DNA of 64,000 bases from Isochrysis galbana (GCA_018136815.1 CM030933.1:6760676-6824675), one strand, 5' to 3'; shown: positions 1 to 10,345, counted from the first letter of the stretch. Notes: a model not told the origin generated them from the sequence alone. A program made the numbers and translations.

Positions 1-49
1 ACTAAGTTTGTGGCGGAGGAAGTGGAGTGGCCGTGGCTGTGGCTGTGGG

Positions 50-165
50 GCATGGGTAGAGGTGGGGGAGGCTGGGTTAAAAAACCTTGTTGATCCGGAG
101 GCCTAAATTTTTTTATCGTGGGACCGGGGGAAGATTTCCCCTCGTCTCTCCCCCCGCTGTCGTAG
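50..165 (+). repeat. Repeat H, copy 1
   Basis: About 110 bp nearly identical, same orientation, to 62245-62358; both run from a GGTAGAGGTGGGGGAGGCTG start through a TTGTTGATCCGGAGGC core to CCTCGTCTCTC. The first 45 bases also resemble, inverted, a CCACAGCCACAGCC stretch near 29720-29760. No coding sequence is supported. Family unknown; it may be part of a larger dispersed element. Confidence 0.7.
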
Positions 166-480
166 CGAAGCTCGTTTCCTCATTGGAAACGAGCCGCGGA
201 GGCGCACCGGCGGCTAGCGCGGCGCACGGCTCACCCGGGGAGCCCGGGACGGGCTCATCGGGGGAACGGGGAGGGCAAATGACGGGCATGTGAAATGGAC
301 GGGGAAGTGGCACGGAACGCAAATCGGAGGGACGGAGGACGTAGGGAAGGGCGCGGCGAGCAGATACCGCTTGATTGGGACTCGTAGGGACTCGTAGACT
401 CGAAAGGATGACTCGGAAGACTCGGGGCTTGGGGGTACTCAGGGGGCTGCAGGTCACCAACAGGCGATACAACGACGAAC
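160..480 (+). repeat. Repeat with conserved hairpin; inverted copy at 48435-48785
   Basis: Roughly 320 bp that matches the reverse complement of 48435-48785 along nearly its whole length. It contains a perfect 10-bp stem hairpin (GCTCGTTTCC, 5-nt loop, GGAAACGAGC) at 172-196; the far copy keeps the stem but has a different loop. A 20-bp piece (CACCGGCGGCTAGCGCGGCG) also appears at 59037-59056. The overlapping open frames on both strands look like chance frames in GC-rich repeat DNA. Confidence 0.7.
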
Positions 481-515
481 AACACGTCGCCAGACAACCT
501 GAACAAGTTCACATC

Positions 516-810
516 TCAACAAGTTGACCTCTCAACATGTTGACCCCTCAACATGTTGACCTCTCAACATGTTGACCCCTCAACAAGTTGACCTCTCAAC
601 ATGTTGACCTCTCAACAAGTTGACCTCTCAACATGTTGACCCCTCAACAAGTTGACCTCTCAACATGTTGACCTCTCACCTCTCAACAAGTTGACCTCTC
701 AACAAGTTGACCTCTCAACATGTTGACCCCTCAACAAGTTGACCTCTCAACATGTTGACCTCTCAACAAGTTGACCCCTCAACATGTTGACCCCTCAACA
801 AGTTGACTTT
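516..810. repeat. 16-bp palindromic minisatellite, 18 units
   Basis: Eighteen head-to-tail copies of a 16-bp unit TCAACAWGTTGACCYC, broken once by 7 extra bases after unit 10. The T version of the centre gives a perfect 12-bp palindrome (TCAACATGTTGA); the A version breaks only the central pair. Degenerate copies (AACAAGTTGG) continue to about 900. Unit variants alternate rather than forming blocks. No reading frame spans the array. Confidence 0.9.
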
Positions 811-907
811 AACCACTGAACAAGTTGGCTCCACTCACCGAACAAGTTGGTTCCCGCCTGAACAAGTCGTGAACAAGTTGGTTCCACCCTCAACAAGTTA
901 ATTCCAG

Positions 908-1105
908 GTAAAAATAAAACTCAACTCCTTCGATTTTCGAGACGAAAATCGGCGAACCCGAACTTGAGCCCAGGGGGAATCCGAATCAACTCGCCTGGAG
1001 CGACCACGACGAACCTAGAAGACGGTGGATAACGAGGAAGGCTCGTACTCAGGCCGAAACATTCTTGCCCAAAGAGCCTGGATACAACACCCCCCGACTC
1101 AAATC
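908..1105 (+). repeat. Dispersed repeat R, copy 1
   Basis: About 190 bp that matches 10413-10610 in the same orientation, from AAAATAAAACTCAA through GAAAATCGGCGAACC and ACTTGAGCCCAGG to GGCTCGTACTC. The reverse complement contains a B-box-like CTCAAGTCC stretch, but no convincing A box, so a tRNA origin is not shown. The 3' part overlaps the end of the reading frame at 1049-1468. Confidence 0.65.
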
Positions 1106-1468
1106 GAGACGTCTATCTTTCACCGCAATTGCTTCATTGGTCGCCGCAATTGGTCCCTGGTTCGCCGCAATCGTTTCATTTCTCGCCGCGAGTGCGAACT
1201 GAGCCGATTCAATCGTTTCATCTCTCACCGCAATCGTTTCATCTCTCACCGCAGCTGTGAACTTAGCCGCTTCATTCGCCTGGTTCAACAACTGTAGTGA
1301 CCCATTCATCGCACCCTGCGCTTCTTCAATTAGCTCGTGCACTTCTTCTCTCACATGTTCAGTTACCCTGTCTTCCGCATTAATTATCGACATAATAGCG
1401 CGCTCAGCATATTGGGTTATCGATTTCTGAGCTCGAATCGCACTCTCATCGATGCCTCCTTCGGTCAT
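1049..1468 (-). CDS. Heptad-repeat reading frame, unknown
   Basis: A 139-codon frame starting at the ATG at 1468. The frame stays open further upstream to an in-frame GTG at 1492 and beyond without another ATG, so this may be a 3' exon or a remnant. Not recognised. The N-terminal half is Glu/Ala-rich and looks helical. The C-terminal half consists of seven consecutive 7-residue units such as AVRDETI, AARNETI and AATNEAI, encoded by a 21-bp DNA repeat. A single amphipathic helix or coiled coil is the likely structure. Its 3' end runs into dispersed repeat R, so it could belong to a mobile element rather than to the host. Confidence 0.3.
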   Translation of the reverse strand: MTEGGIDESAIRAQKSITQYAERAIMSIINAEDRVTEHVREEVHELIEEAQGAMNGSLQLLNQANEAAKFTAAVRDETIAVRDETIESAQFALAARNETIAANQGPIAATNEAIAVKDRRLDLSRGVLYPGSLGKNVSA

Positions 1469-1940
1469 ATTTGAGCTGCTCCCTTTATTCACGATGGTCC
1501 CGAGGTTGCGGAGTTGGGCCGTCGGGTCCCTCTGTGTTTTGACGATGCTGCTGGTTTTCCACCGATGCGGCGTACAGCAGTGCGAACGAGGAAAGGTGCC
1601 ACGACAGCTACGTCGTTGCCGCGCATACGAGTGTATATTTGCAGATCATCAGCGCCAATGGCGACTATGCATTCGATTGCTCAGCCGGCTGTAGCCAGCT
1701 CGACTCGGTCGTTGCACAGTCGAGGTCGAGGGGCGCTACAGACGTGTAACGAAACTATTCAGAACGGAACACGTCACAAACTTGCTCTTCTTGCGGAGAC
1801 AAGGCCTTCGAATGCCAAGAGACGGAAGCGCTTCGTCAGCGCAAGATCCGCGGTCTTCGAAGCTTCGAAGTTCGAAGATGTACCATGTGCCTCAAACACC
1901 TCGGGCGTGACCGCAATGCGGCGTGCAACATCGGCCGAGT
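1469..1940. other. No supported gene
   Basis: Short open frames occur on both strands but none resembles a known family. The first ~90 bases on the minus strand continue the open frame of the heptad-repeat sequence without a start codon. Confidence 0.4.
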
Positions 1941-3135
1941 ATTCGCCGGAGCCGATGTGCATACGCACGGCGTGCACAATGATTGCAAGTAATCACACGT
2001 GCTGCGCAAACGAAACATCTCGTATATCGGACAAAAAATTCCGTCCTAGAAACTAGGACCACGTCCTAGAAAATTCTTGGATTTCTAGGACTCTGCCGAT
2101 CATGCCTCCATTGTAGCCTATGGTGAGCTTATGAGACATCCCATCGCCTGGAGCAAACCATCTCCACAACCCATTCAACCTTAGCTCTCCCCATGACCAA
2201 CTCTGCGGAGCTTGTCTTTGCTTACTTTTGCTACCACATTCACCATGCGGTGCTGCACTCGGGCGTCCGCTCGCACCAGAGGAGTTTTATTTTAGACCTT
2301 TTGGAGCAGTAGGCTAGCGGATTGGACACTTAGATGACAAAACCAAGCTTCGTGGTCACTGAAGGTCTGAAAGAGGGCAGTCAAAGCAACATTTCATCTC
2401 CTGGGGACCATGGGTAGAAGAGCTCCCCATTGGGTGGTATCAGCCATTTCTCCCGTTTCTAGGACAAGCAGCAATTCCGACCAGGTGACCCGCAGACGCG
2501 TCACAAAACTTGGTGTTGCTGAGGGAATGGTGCCTAGGTACACTTGGAACATTTAATGAGGACATGCATGTGGTAACTCAATAGCCAAGGTTTGGGACAA
2601 AATAACATGGTATGCTCATGCTCTCACCTAGCAAAGTCCGTCCTAGTTTCTAGGACTGGTCCTAGAAAGCTGGGTACCTTTATCCGATATGGCTACTTTA
2701 CGTTAATGTGGGCCTTAGGGGAAAAAGTTTCTATGTGCACGCACGGCGCCCTCGCGAGGGGGGGAGTCGATGCGCATACGCACGGCGTGCACAATGATTG
2801 CAAGTAATCACACGTGCTGCGTAAGCATCGTATGGCTACTTTACGTTAATGTGGGCCTTAGGGGAAAAAGTTTCTATGCGCACGCACGGCGCCCTCGCGA
2901 TGGGGGGGGGGGGGAGCCGATGCGCATACGCACGGCGTGCACAATGATTGCAAGTAATCACACGTGCTGCGCAACGAAACATCTCGTATACGGCTACTTT
3001 ACGTTAACGTGGGCCTTAGGGGAAAAAGTTTCTATGCGCACGCACGGCGCCCCCGCGGGGTGACCGATGCACATCGCGCCGTGCCCATAGTTACAAGTAA
3101 TCACAATCGAAAAGCGCCGACACGGCGCCCTCCGG
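1941..3135. repeat. Tandem repeat family D (about 140-160 bp units)
   Basis: Units carry GCGCATACGCACGGCGTGCA, then a TGATTGCAAGTAATCACACG block and a TATGGCTACTTTACGTTAA block followed by a GGGGAAAAAGTTTCTATG block. Three adjacent units start near 2688, 2829 and 2990; a partial unit at 1941-2026 is split from them by the MITE at 2027-2687. Diverged arrays of the same family lie at 7480-8080, 18660-19115 and 36060-36300. Confidence 0.8.
2027..2687. mobile_element. MITE nested in family D (repeat I)
   Basis: A 661-bp insertion that splits a family D unit. Its ends are inverted: TCGGACAAA at the left and the complement of TCGGATAAA at the right. Flanking bases are TA on both sides, as expected for a TA target duplication. 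Next to each end lies a 17-bp hairpin, GTCCTAGAAACTAGGAC at 2043-2059 and its complement near 2639-2655. No coding capacity was seen, so it is a non-autonomous element, possibly Tc1/mariner-like on the TA evidence alone. Confidence 0.6.
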
Positions 3136-3179
3136 GGGGACACGCGTCGCGGGAAGCAGGGAATGTTACGCTAGTCTAC

Positions 3180-3275
3180 ATTTAATTTTAAAATAACGCT
3201 ATGTGTACAACTGTGGACATTCGATCGCTCAATTCGACTCATGTCCCACATTTGACGGAACGACACCTTAGATTT
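3180..3275. repeat. Family C terminal piece
   Basis: Holds the block GTGGACATTCGATCGCTCAA followed by the end motif TTGACGGAACGACACCT. The same end occurs at 7364-7440, 9607-9690, 19160-19290, 36370-36485 and 44390-44455, in both orientations. It is therefore a terminal inverted repeat of a DNA element; this copy abuts family D sequence. Confidence 0.7.
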
Positions 3276-3627
3276 AGATATGTGTTTGGCCTCTGACCCA
3301 ATACGGTAAATACGTCTCTCCCATCTAGGGTGATGAGTGGTGGGGCTGTTCGAGCGTGCGGGGGCCGGCGACGACTCCGTTGCCGAGGGGAAGGCCCCTC
3401 TCTAGGGCCAGGTCGCCAGGTCAGAGTTTCGCGCCGGACCCCCCCCTCTCGACCCCCCAGAGCCACAGCACTAGGGTTAAAAACGGAACATCCACGGGAA
3501 GAAAGAAGAAAACTCCGACGTCCCCCCTTCCCCCCGTCCACGCGCTGCGCCCCCCCCCGCCTTCCCCTCCCCCACCTCCGCCACCCCCTCCCGCGTGGGC
3601 CGGCAGCGGAGCCCCACCACCACCAGC

Positions 3628-6600
3628 ATGGCGCTCAGTCCGCCGCCCCCGTCACCCCTCCTCCTCCTGCTGCTGCTCTACGTAGCGCAGGGGACGGCGA
3701 TCCGGCTAGTCAGTGGGATCGCGAGCGGACGCGCCGCCACGCACGCCGCCGCGCGCACATCGCACCCTCCTCTCCTCTGCGACGTGACAGCCACGAGTGA
3801 CCTCGAGAGTCTGCTGGCCAATGTCGAGGTGGAAGCTGACGCAGAGGAGCTTGCCGATGAGGTGGCGCCGCCAGGAACACCAGCGGCCGATCCGCTGGAG
3901 GGTATGCAGGAGGGCACGTGGGAGATGAGCGAGTCGGGAGGTGTCCATACACTCCGAGTCGCCGTCGCCGGCAAAGTTTTGCACTTCGAGTCTGGTAAGA
4001 TGGCACGCCTCGCATCCGGTGCCGTCACTGTCTCGACAGGAGAGACCAATGTCTTCTGCGCGGCAACCCTCGATCGTCGGAGCACTCCCAAGCCGATAGA
4101 CTTCACGCCCCTGCGCGTCGACTACTGCGAACGCACCTCGGCAGCTGGACGCTCTCCCGGAGGATACATCAAGCGTGATGGGCGGCCTTCTGACCATGAG
4201 ACGCTGGTCGCACGACTGATTGATCGACCAATTCGCCCTCTCATCTCGGCGGGCTGGTCGCTTGAGACGCAGCTCGCAGCATACGTCTTTTCTTTCGATG
4301 GAGTCAACGTTCCAGATGTCCTAGGCATCTGCGCAGCATCCGCTGCTCTCGCACTCTCGGAGGTTCCCTTTCCCAAGCCTGTTGCCGGTGTCAGAGTCGC
4401 GCAGGTGGATGGGCAGCTGATTGTGAACCCGACGCTTGAGGAGCAAGCAGCAGCCACATTGGACCTCGTCGTGGCGGGCACGAAGGATGCCGTCATGATG
4501 GTGGAGGGAGCTGCCGCGTTTGTCCCTGAGCCTGTCCTCATAGAGGCATTGGAAGTCGGGTTGTCTGCAATCAGCGTGATCTCCTCGGCCATTGATGAGT
4601 GGCGAGTGAGCGGTGCGGGAAAGTCTGTGTATGAGCCTGGCTTCCTGCCTCCTTCCAAGGGCGTGTACAGCTTCCTCGAGTCCTTCATGGTGGATGGCGT
4701 GCGGCTCCCAGAGGCTTATCGCACGGCGATGATCGGCGGGACCAAGGAGGAGCGCGAGAGGAATTGTGTAAATCTGCAAGCTCGTGTTGTGGAGATGCTT
4801 TTGGATAACGCCAAACCCGCGGTGAATCAGGCAGCCGTAGCCGCAGCCACCGCCGCGGCTGCAGCGGCCGCAGCAGCCGCGATGCTGGGCAAGGAGGAAT
4901 CAGGACCCTGGGAGGGAGACGAGGAGGAGAGCGACGAGACAGATGAAGTGACGGCAGCAGAAGGCAAAGGGGCAGAGGAGATCCTCGCGCCTGCAGCCAA
5001 CTTCGAAGAGGCCGAAATTCGCGGGGCTCTAAAAAAGCTAGCGTGCGTAACAATGCGTGAGATTGTAGCGGCGACTGGTGAACGAACGGACGGACGCGCT
5101 GTTGACGAAGTCCGCCCGATTACCATCGAGATGTCACCGCTTCCACCTGTTGTCCACGGATCGGTACTCTTCACACGTGGAGAGACCCAATCACTTGGGA
5201 CGACGACACTCGGCGATAGCTCCATGGCACAGCGGTACGAGGATCTCAGTGGCGAGAAAAGCAAGCGCTTCTATTTGCAATACTCTTTTCCTCCGTTTTC
5301 GGTTGGCGAGGTTGGCCGCATTGGTAGCCCTGGCCGCCGTGAGATCGGCCATGGCAATCTCGCAGAGCGTGCACTGCGCGCGGCTGTCCCCAGCCAGGAC
5401 GACTTCCCCTACGTCATCAGGACGGAGAGTCTCATAACCGAGTCCTGCGGTTCCTCGTCGATGGCGTCTGTCTGTGCCGGATGCCTTTCAATGCTCGGAG
5501 CAGGTGTGCCGTTGTCCTCCATGGTGGCCGGAGTGGCCATGGGGCTGCTTCTTGACGAGACTGGTGGTGATGGCGAACCAATCATTCTGACTGACATTCT
5601 GGGCTCTGAGGATGCCCTCGGCACGATGGATTTCAAGGTGCGTGTGTCATTTCGTACGCCTTCTGCCTGACATATTTGGCCCTTGGCCAAACGTGTGCAT
5701 CTTGATCGCGTGCTCATTCTGCTTGTGCACTTTAATTGCTGGTTGCCCCGTGACACTATGCAACCCCTAGACTTGCAAGCACCCTCCATGCGCTCTCCCG
5801 CTGTTTCTTTGCTTCCAGGTCGCGGGTGATGAACAGGGGATCTCCGCATTCCAGCTCGACATCAAGTGTGAGGGACTGTCAATCGAACTGATGCGCAACG
5901 CCCTCGAACAGGTGCGGCCCCTCATTGCCCTGGCCATTTGGTACACTTGCCATGCAACAAGTCGGGGCACAAATCTCTTGAGTAGTCAAACGCACCTCAC
6001 ATTGGTGTTGGCTTCCTCAGGCGCGGGTGGCTCGACTGCACATCCTTCGCCTGATGCGCGACGCCTGTGACATGACGTCCCTCGTGCTGCCTCCGGGAGT
6101 CGCTCGCATGAAGACATTCGAAATACCTTCAAAACTTGTTGGCAAGATTATCGGTCCGGGCGGCGCCACCATCAACGCTATCATTGACAGCACGGGTGTG
6201 TCAAACATCAACATCGATAAGGGTGACCCTGCGATGGTTACGATTACCTCCACCAGCGACGAGGCCATCCTGGCCGCCACTGAGCAAATAAACGCCGTGG
6301 TGGCGGAAAGTGGAGAGTCGGGGAGGCTTGGACCGCGCTCGCCATCGCCGCCGCCTCCGCCTCCGATTCAAGTGGGTGATCTCATGACGGGCTGCGAGAT
6401 CAAGAGCATGGTCCCCTTCGGAGTGTTTGTCCAACTCCGTCCAGGCGTCGATGGCTTCTGCCACATCTCTGAGCTCTCGGAGAAATACATTAAGAGCATC
6501 GACGACGTCCTTCTTAAAGCTGGCGATCTTGTAGATGTCAAAGTGTCCGAAATTAATAAAAACGGCCAATATCGCATCAAAATCACTTCGGACTTCGAGA

Positions 6601-6638
6601 TCAAAGCCTCTGCCGGCAAGGACAAGGGCAGTCGCTGA
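3628..6638 (+). CDS. PNP: Polyribonucleotide nucleotidyltransferase, plastid (PNPase)
   Basis: Phosphorolytic 3'-5' exoribonuclease / RNA polymerase of organelle RNA decay. Three exons (3628-5637, 5819-5911, 6021-6638), both introns GT-AG and phase 0, give 906 aa. The ATG at 3628 is chosen because a hydrophobic signal peptide (run of Leu after PPPPSP) and an Arg/Ala-rich transit region follow it. First RNase PH core about residues 108-320 with GGYIKRDGRPSD. An acidic linker with a poly-Ala tract lies at about 402-470 and is unusual. Second RNase PH core about 482-701; the catalytic Asp pair and Lys are kept in SEDALGTMDFK, and intron 1 falls right after this Lys. KH domain (GKIIGPGGATI) and C-terminal S1 domain are in exon 3. 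Plastid rather than mitochondrial targeting is inferred from the signal peptide. Confidence 0.93.
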
Positions 6639-7363
6639 CTGCAGCATCTCAGTAATAGTGGCGCACTAAGCGCGCCAACATTCATCCCGTGCTGCGCAAA
6701 TGTTTCGTCAGACGGCAATGCCTCGCCAAGGGCTACGTGGGCTTCCTTGCAGAATTTTGGCCGAGATGTGAATACCTGTTGACGTACTTACGTTTGAGTC
6801 TCCGACATGCAAATTCTCTACACCTTCTCTCCGTGCTACTTTCTGTCCATTCACAACCTCTTCCACTCGATAAATCCTCGCGAAGCTGTCGCACTTGCCA
6901 GTCCGAGTGTGCACCACACGGGAGAGGGACTGCTGGTTCCATCTCCGCTATTTCTCCTGTGGTTAATGACACTGTTGATCCGCGATTTAAGCATCGCTCG
7001 TACACTTGTCATCTTGCCGACTGACCCCCCGCGCGTGAGCGAAACATTATTGGACGAGGGTTGATGTGTGTGGATGATGATGATGTGCTTGATTCATGAT
7101 TAAAGCCCGCAATTGATTGATGCGCCCCGACGTCTTTTGTCTGCTTTTTTTCTGATGGGCTCAATTTTTGTCAGCATCATGCTTACGGCTTACATACCAC
7201 GATTTATCCAGCCCCAGAGTCCGCACCATACCTGGTGTTGTGGGTAGAGGGAGATCACTGACGGGAGCCGTGCTCGGCGTGGGGGAAGACCGCATCCCTC
7301 TTTTCCCTCTCTCGTAGGTTGAGGTGGTTGGGCGAGGCACGCTGCACCGGGGACGCGTCGATA
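6639..7363. other. 3' flank of PNPase, no gene seen
   Basis: Lower-GC sequence with short frames only. It is likely 3' UTR and spacer, ending at a family C terminus. Confidence 0.4.
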
Positions 7364-7440
7364 GGTGTCGTTCCGTCAATTGTGGGGCATCAGTCGAATT
7401 GAGCGATCAAATGTCCATAGTTATGTATATATCAGTATTT
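7364..7440. repeat. Family C terminal piece
   Basis: Starts AGGTGTCGTTCCGTCAATTG and continues with the complement of the TTGAGCGATCAAATGTCC block. It is inverted relative to the copy at 3180-3275 and is followed by family D sequence. Confidence 0.7.
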
Positions 7441-7479
7441 TAAAATTAAATAAGGGCTAGCAGCCGTGCGTGGGCATAA

Positions 7480-8080
7480 CAACTTTTTTCTCTGCTTTTC
7501 CCCGCGGTGCATGTTCCCCCGCGGAGACGCCGTGCGTGCGCATGCAAACGCTTTTCCTCTGCGTTTCCTCTAAGGCCGACAACTACATAAACATGCAGTT
7601 CAATAGATATTTCTCACGGAGCACCTGTGATGACTTGCAATCACATTGTGCACGCCGTGCATTGGGCACGGCGCGATGTGCATCGGTCCCCCCGCGGAGA
7701 CGCCGTGCGTGCGCATTCCGACTTTTTCCATCTGCGTACCACCTAAGGCCCACAACCACGCAAACGTGCAATATAAGAGACGTTTCTTTACGCAGCACGT
7801 GTGATGACTTGCAATCACATTGTGCACGCCGTGCATGGGCACGGCGCGATGTGCATCGCCCCGCGTGCGGAAACTTCCATGCGCACGCACGGAGTCCCCG
7901 CGGGGGGGCCGAGGCACACGCATCTGGAGAAGTCTATGCGCCTGACGAAACCTATTTCTGCGCATCCGTGACGGCGTGCGGAAACTTCCATGCGCACGCA
8001 CGGCGTCCCCGCTCTGGCGAATTGTCGACTCTTTTCATCTGCGTTTCCCCCAAGGCCGATAACTACATAAACATGCAGTT
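7480..8080. repeat. Family D array, diverged
   Basis: Several units with CGTGCGTGCGCAT, GGGCACGGCGCGATGTGCATCG and TGACTTGCAATCACATTGTG blocks, partly in alternating order. Open frames on both strands across the array are by-products of the repeats. Confidence 0.7.
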
Positions 8081-8084
8081 TAGG

Positions 8085-9150
8085 GTGTGTGCAAAAAGTT
8101 TTTTTACCCGTGGTAGACCAAGAGCTGATGGATATCAGGGCGCGTGGAGCAATCACGTCCGCTGTAAATTCTCTACTACCTATAATAAAACAACTGAGCG
8201 TTAGTACCACTACTCCCACTAGCCCGGTACTATCACGACACCCCTCAGCGCACTTGCCCGCACGCCTTGAAGTGATGGCACAGACACATACACATATGCA
8301 TCCCTTCAAATCTCCCCCCTCGCAAACCCCCGGCTCCCATTATAACTCCCCACAAGTTACAATGAGGGAAAACCCATTGAGGCGGACCGGTCGACGCCGG
8401 CCGACTCTCCGGGGAAAAACACCGGGGGGGGGGGGGAGGGACCTCTCGTCGTGAAGCAGAACGGCCCTTACAGCTCGCGCCGCGAGCAGTCCTCGAAGAA
8501 ATAAATGACTGCGCCCCCCGATACCTGCCACAGGGACGTCTTGAGCCACTCCCTTCTTCTCGCCCCTCCTGTCGCCAGCCGCCCCCCTTCGCCCGTTTGC
8601 TAACGCAAACGGGGCCCGTTTCTTACCGCACTCCATCGGGGGGGGCGCAAATTCCCCCCTCTCCCTCTCTCCATTCTCCTCCGCCCCTCTCCCTGCGGCG
8701 CGTCGCCATGCGGCGCGCCACGGCCTGCTCTCAGAGGGCCTTTGGGGGCTCCCAGAGGGCCAGCAAGGGCAGCTGAGGGGGCAGTGGAGGCTGGGGCTCA
8801 GCCCCTGGCCCCCCCTGCCTCTCCCACGCTTGCCACGCTGGCCATTGGAGCCTCCCAGTGGCCTCTGTATGCCTGGCGACCAGGGGAGGGGGGGGAGTCA
8901 GCTCGAGGGCAGGCCCATGCTGGGCGTGGGAGTGCGAGTCTCGGCCCGCGCCCACTAGGGGTCTGGGTCAGAGTGTTGATTGCCCAGCCCCTGCCAAAGG
9001 GCAGGGGCTGGGGTTGATTGTACGGGCCCACCCCGGGGGGTGTCCGCGATGGAGAGAGGGGGGCGCGAGGCCCCCATTGACCCCCACTTATAAAAGTAGG
9101 TTGAAATTCTCTACTACCTATCACCGGTGGTAGACCAAGAGCTGATTTGA
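8085..9150. repeat. Mixed repeat block (family A-like core)
   Basis: The block GGTGGTAGACCAAGAGCTGAT occurs at about 8110 and 9125, and CTCTACTACCTAT at about 8175 and 9110. Between them lies GC-rich sequence resembling family A (GGCCAGCAAGGGCAG, GGGGGGCGCGAGGCCCCCATTGACC). A run of 13 G occurs near 8425-8437. No gene is supported. Confidence 0.5.
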
Positions 9151-9606
9151 ACCAGATGTTGGACAGGATGTGTCATATTTAGACCAAAAGCGTTCAATTG
9201 TCCCCATCCCTGCTAATACCTTTCATTGTCACCTGGAGGTTACTTGACTCAACTTGACACTTCACATGTTGAAACCCACACGTGGTCTGACTCCATTCAG
9301 ACTCGATTTGGGACAGGGTCGATATCTCGTTGAAGTCACGATCCACGTCTCACACCAAAGAGCACTGATGAGTGTATGTCCACCAACCGGCCCATCGCCG
9401 CCGCGAGCCGCCGCCGGGCTACCGTGGGGGGTCTGAGGCCCAAAGGGCACCGGATATGTGCACGTTACACCTTTCCGGTCACCAACACCGATATCCAAAA
9501 ATCTCGTAATGAATCCTCAATCTTGACTTGGTCAGTTTTCACCCTTAGAAGTTCAAATAGCTGTTTGACTGCCCTACCTAGCATGGTCCTCTTTCTCTTT
9601 CGACGG
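9151..9606. other. No supported gene
   Basis: Unremarkable sequence between two repeat blocks; nothing recognisable on either strand. Confidence 0.4.
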
Positions 9607-9960
9607 AAAGGTGTCGTTCCGTCAATCATGGGACATCTCAACTGGAGCCATCAAATGTCCACAGTCATTTATACAACAATGTTAACATATTTTAATCCTA
9701 CGGTGGACACATCGCGCCGCGCGCGCTTTCAGCTTTCGGAATGCGCGCCTTTCAGACCGTCACGGAACGCAGGCAGCTAAACAGCCTTAAATCTTCATCT
9801 TTTTTGTCTTCTTTTCCTAATCCGCTCTCCGCGTCGTCCTCGATCCTGTGAATGGTGCCCATGTCGTTCTGTTGGCATGCGACCAGGTCCCTTGGCTGAT
9901 CCTGGGTGACGAGGTCCATGATGAAGTCGTGTTCCGTCGAAAGAGGACCAGGTGGCAGTT
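9607..9960 (-). mobile_element. Family C element with coding remnant
   Basis: Begins with the family C end AGGTGTCGTTCCGTCAATCA and includes, on the minus strand, an ATG at about 9920 opening a frame MDLVTQDQPRDLVACQQND. The element at 44026-44455 encodes MDLATQDQPSDIVACQQND at the matching place, so the frame is conserved between copies 34 kb apart. The remainder is diverged. Relic of a DNA element whose full protein is not in this window. Confidence 0.5.
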
Positions 9961-10082
9961 TTGTTTTTTACTTAGGGTGTTATGTTTTTGCACATATCGT
10001 TATCTTCTATGGTTCCAGCATCACACTATTCGTCACGGGGTTCACCTGCTACACGTCTATCACAAACGAAACTTCATGCTTA

Positions 10083-10345
10083 GGCCGGCTTGGAGGGGGG
10101 GAACGGCGAGGGGGGGGGGGAACGGCGAGGGGGGGGGGGGGAAATCTGCTGAGGGGGGGGGGGGAGGAAATCTGCGGAGGGGGGGGGGGGAGGAAATCTG
10201 CGGAGGGGGGGGAGGAAATCTGCGGGGGGGGGGGGGGGGGGGAGGAAATCTGCGGAGGGGGGGAAATCTGCGGAGGGGGGGGGGACTGCAGACAGAGGGG
10301 GGGGGGGAGTGCAGAGGGGGGTGAAGGGAATGCAGAGGTGGGTGA
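10083..10345. repeat. G-rich minisatellite
   Basis: About seven units of roughly 24 bp built on GAGGAAATCTGCGGA followed by 8 to 18 G, then shorter GGTGAAGGGAATGCAGA units. The plus strand is almost free of C and is strongly G-quadruplex-prone. The proline-rich frame on the minus strand is a consequence of the repeat. Confidence 0.85.

Noticed and set aside
516-810. CRISPR-like array
   Set aside because: Units are directly adjacent with no spacers, and the genome is eukaryotic; it is a minisatellite.
1-1105. LTR element at the window start
   Set aside because: Repeats H and R and the minisatellite recur elsewhere, but no paired long terminal repeats, primer site or polymerase domain could be seen.
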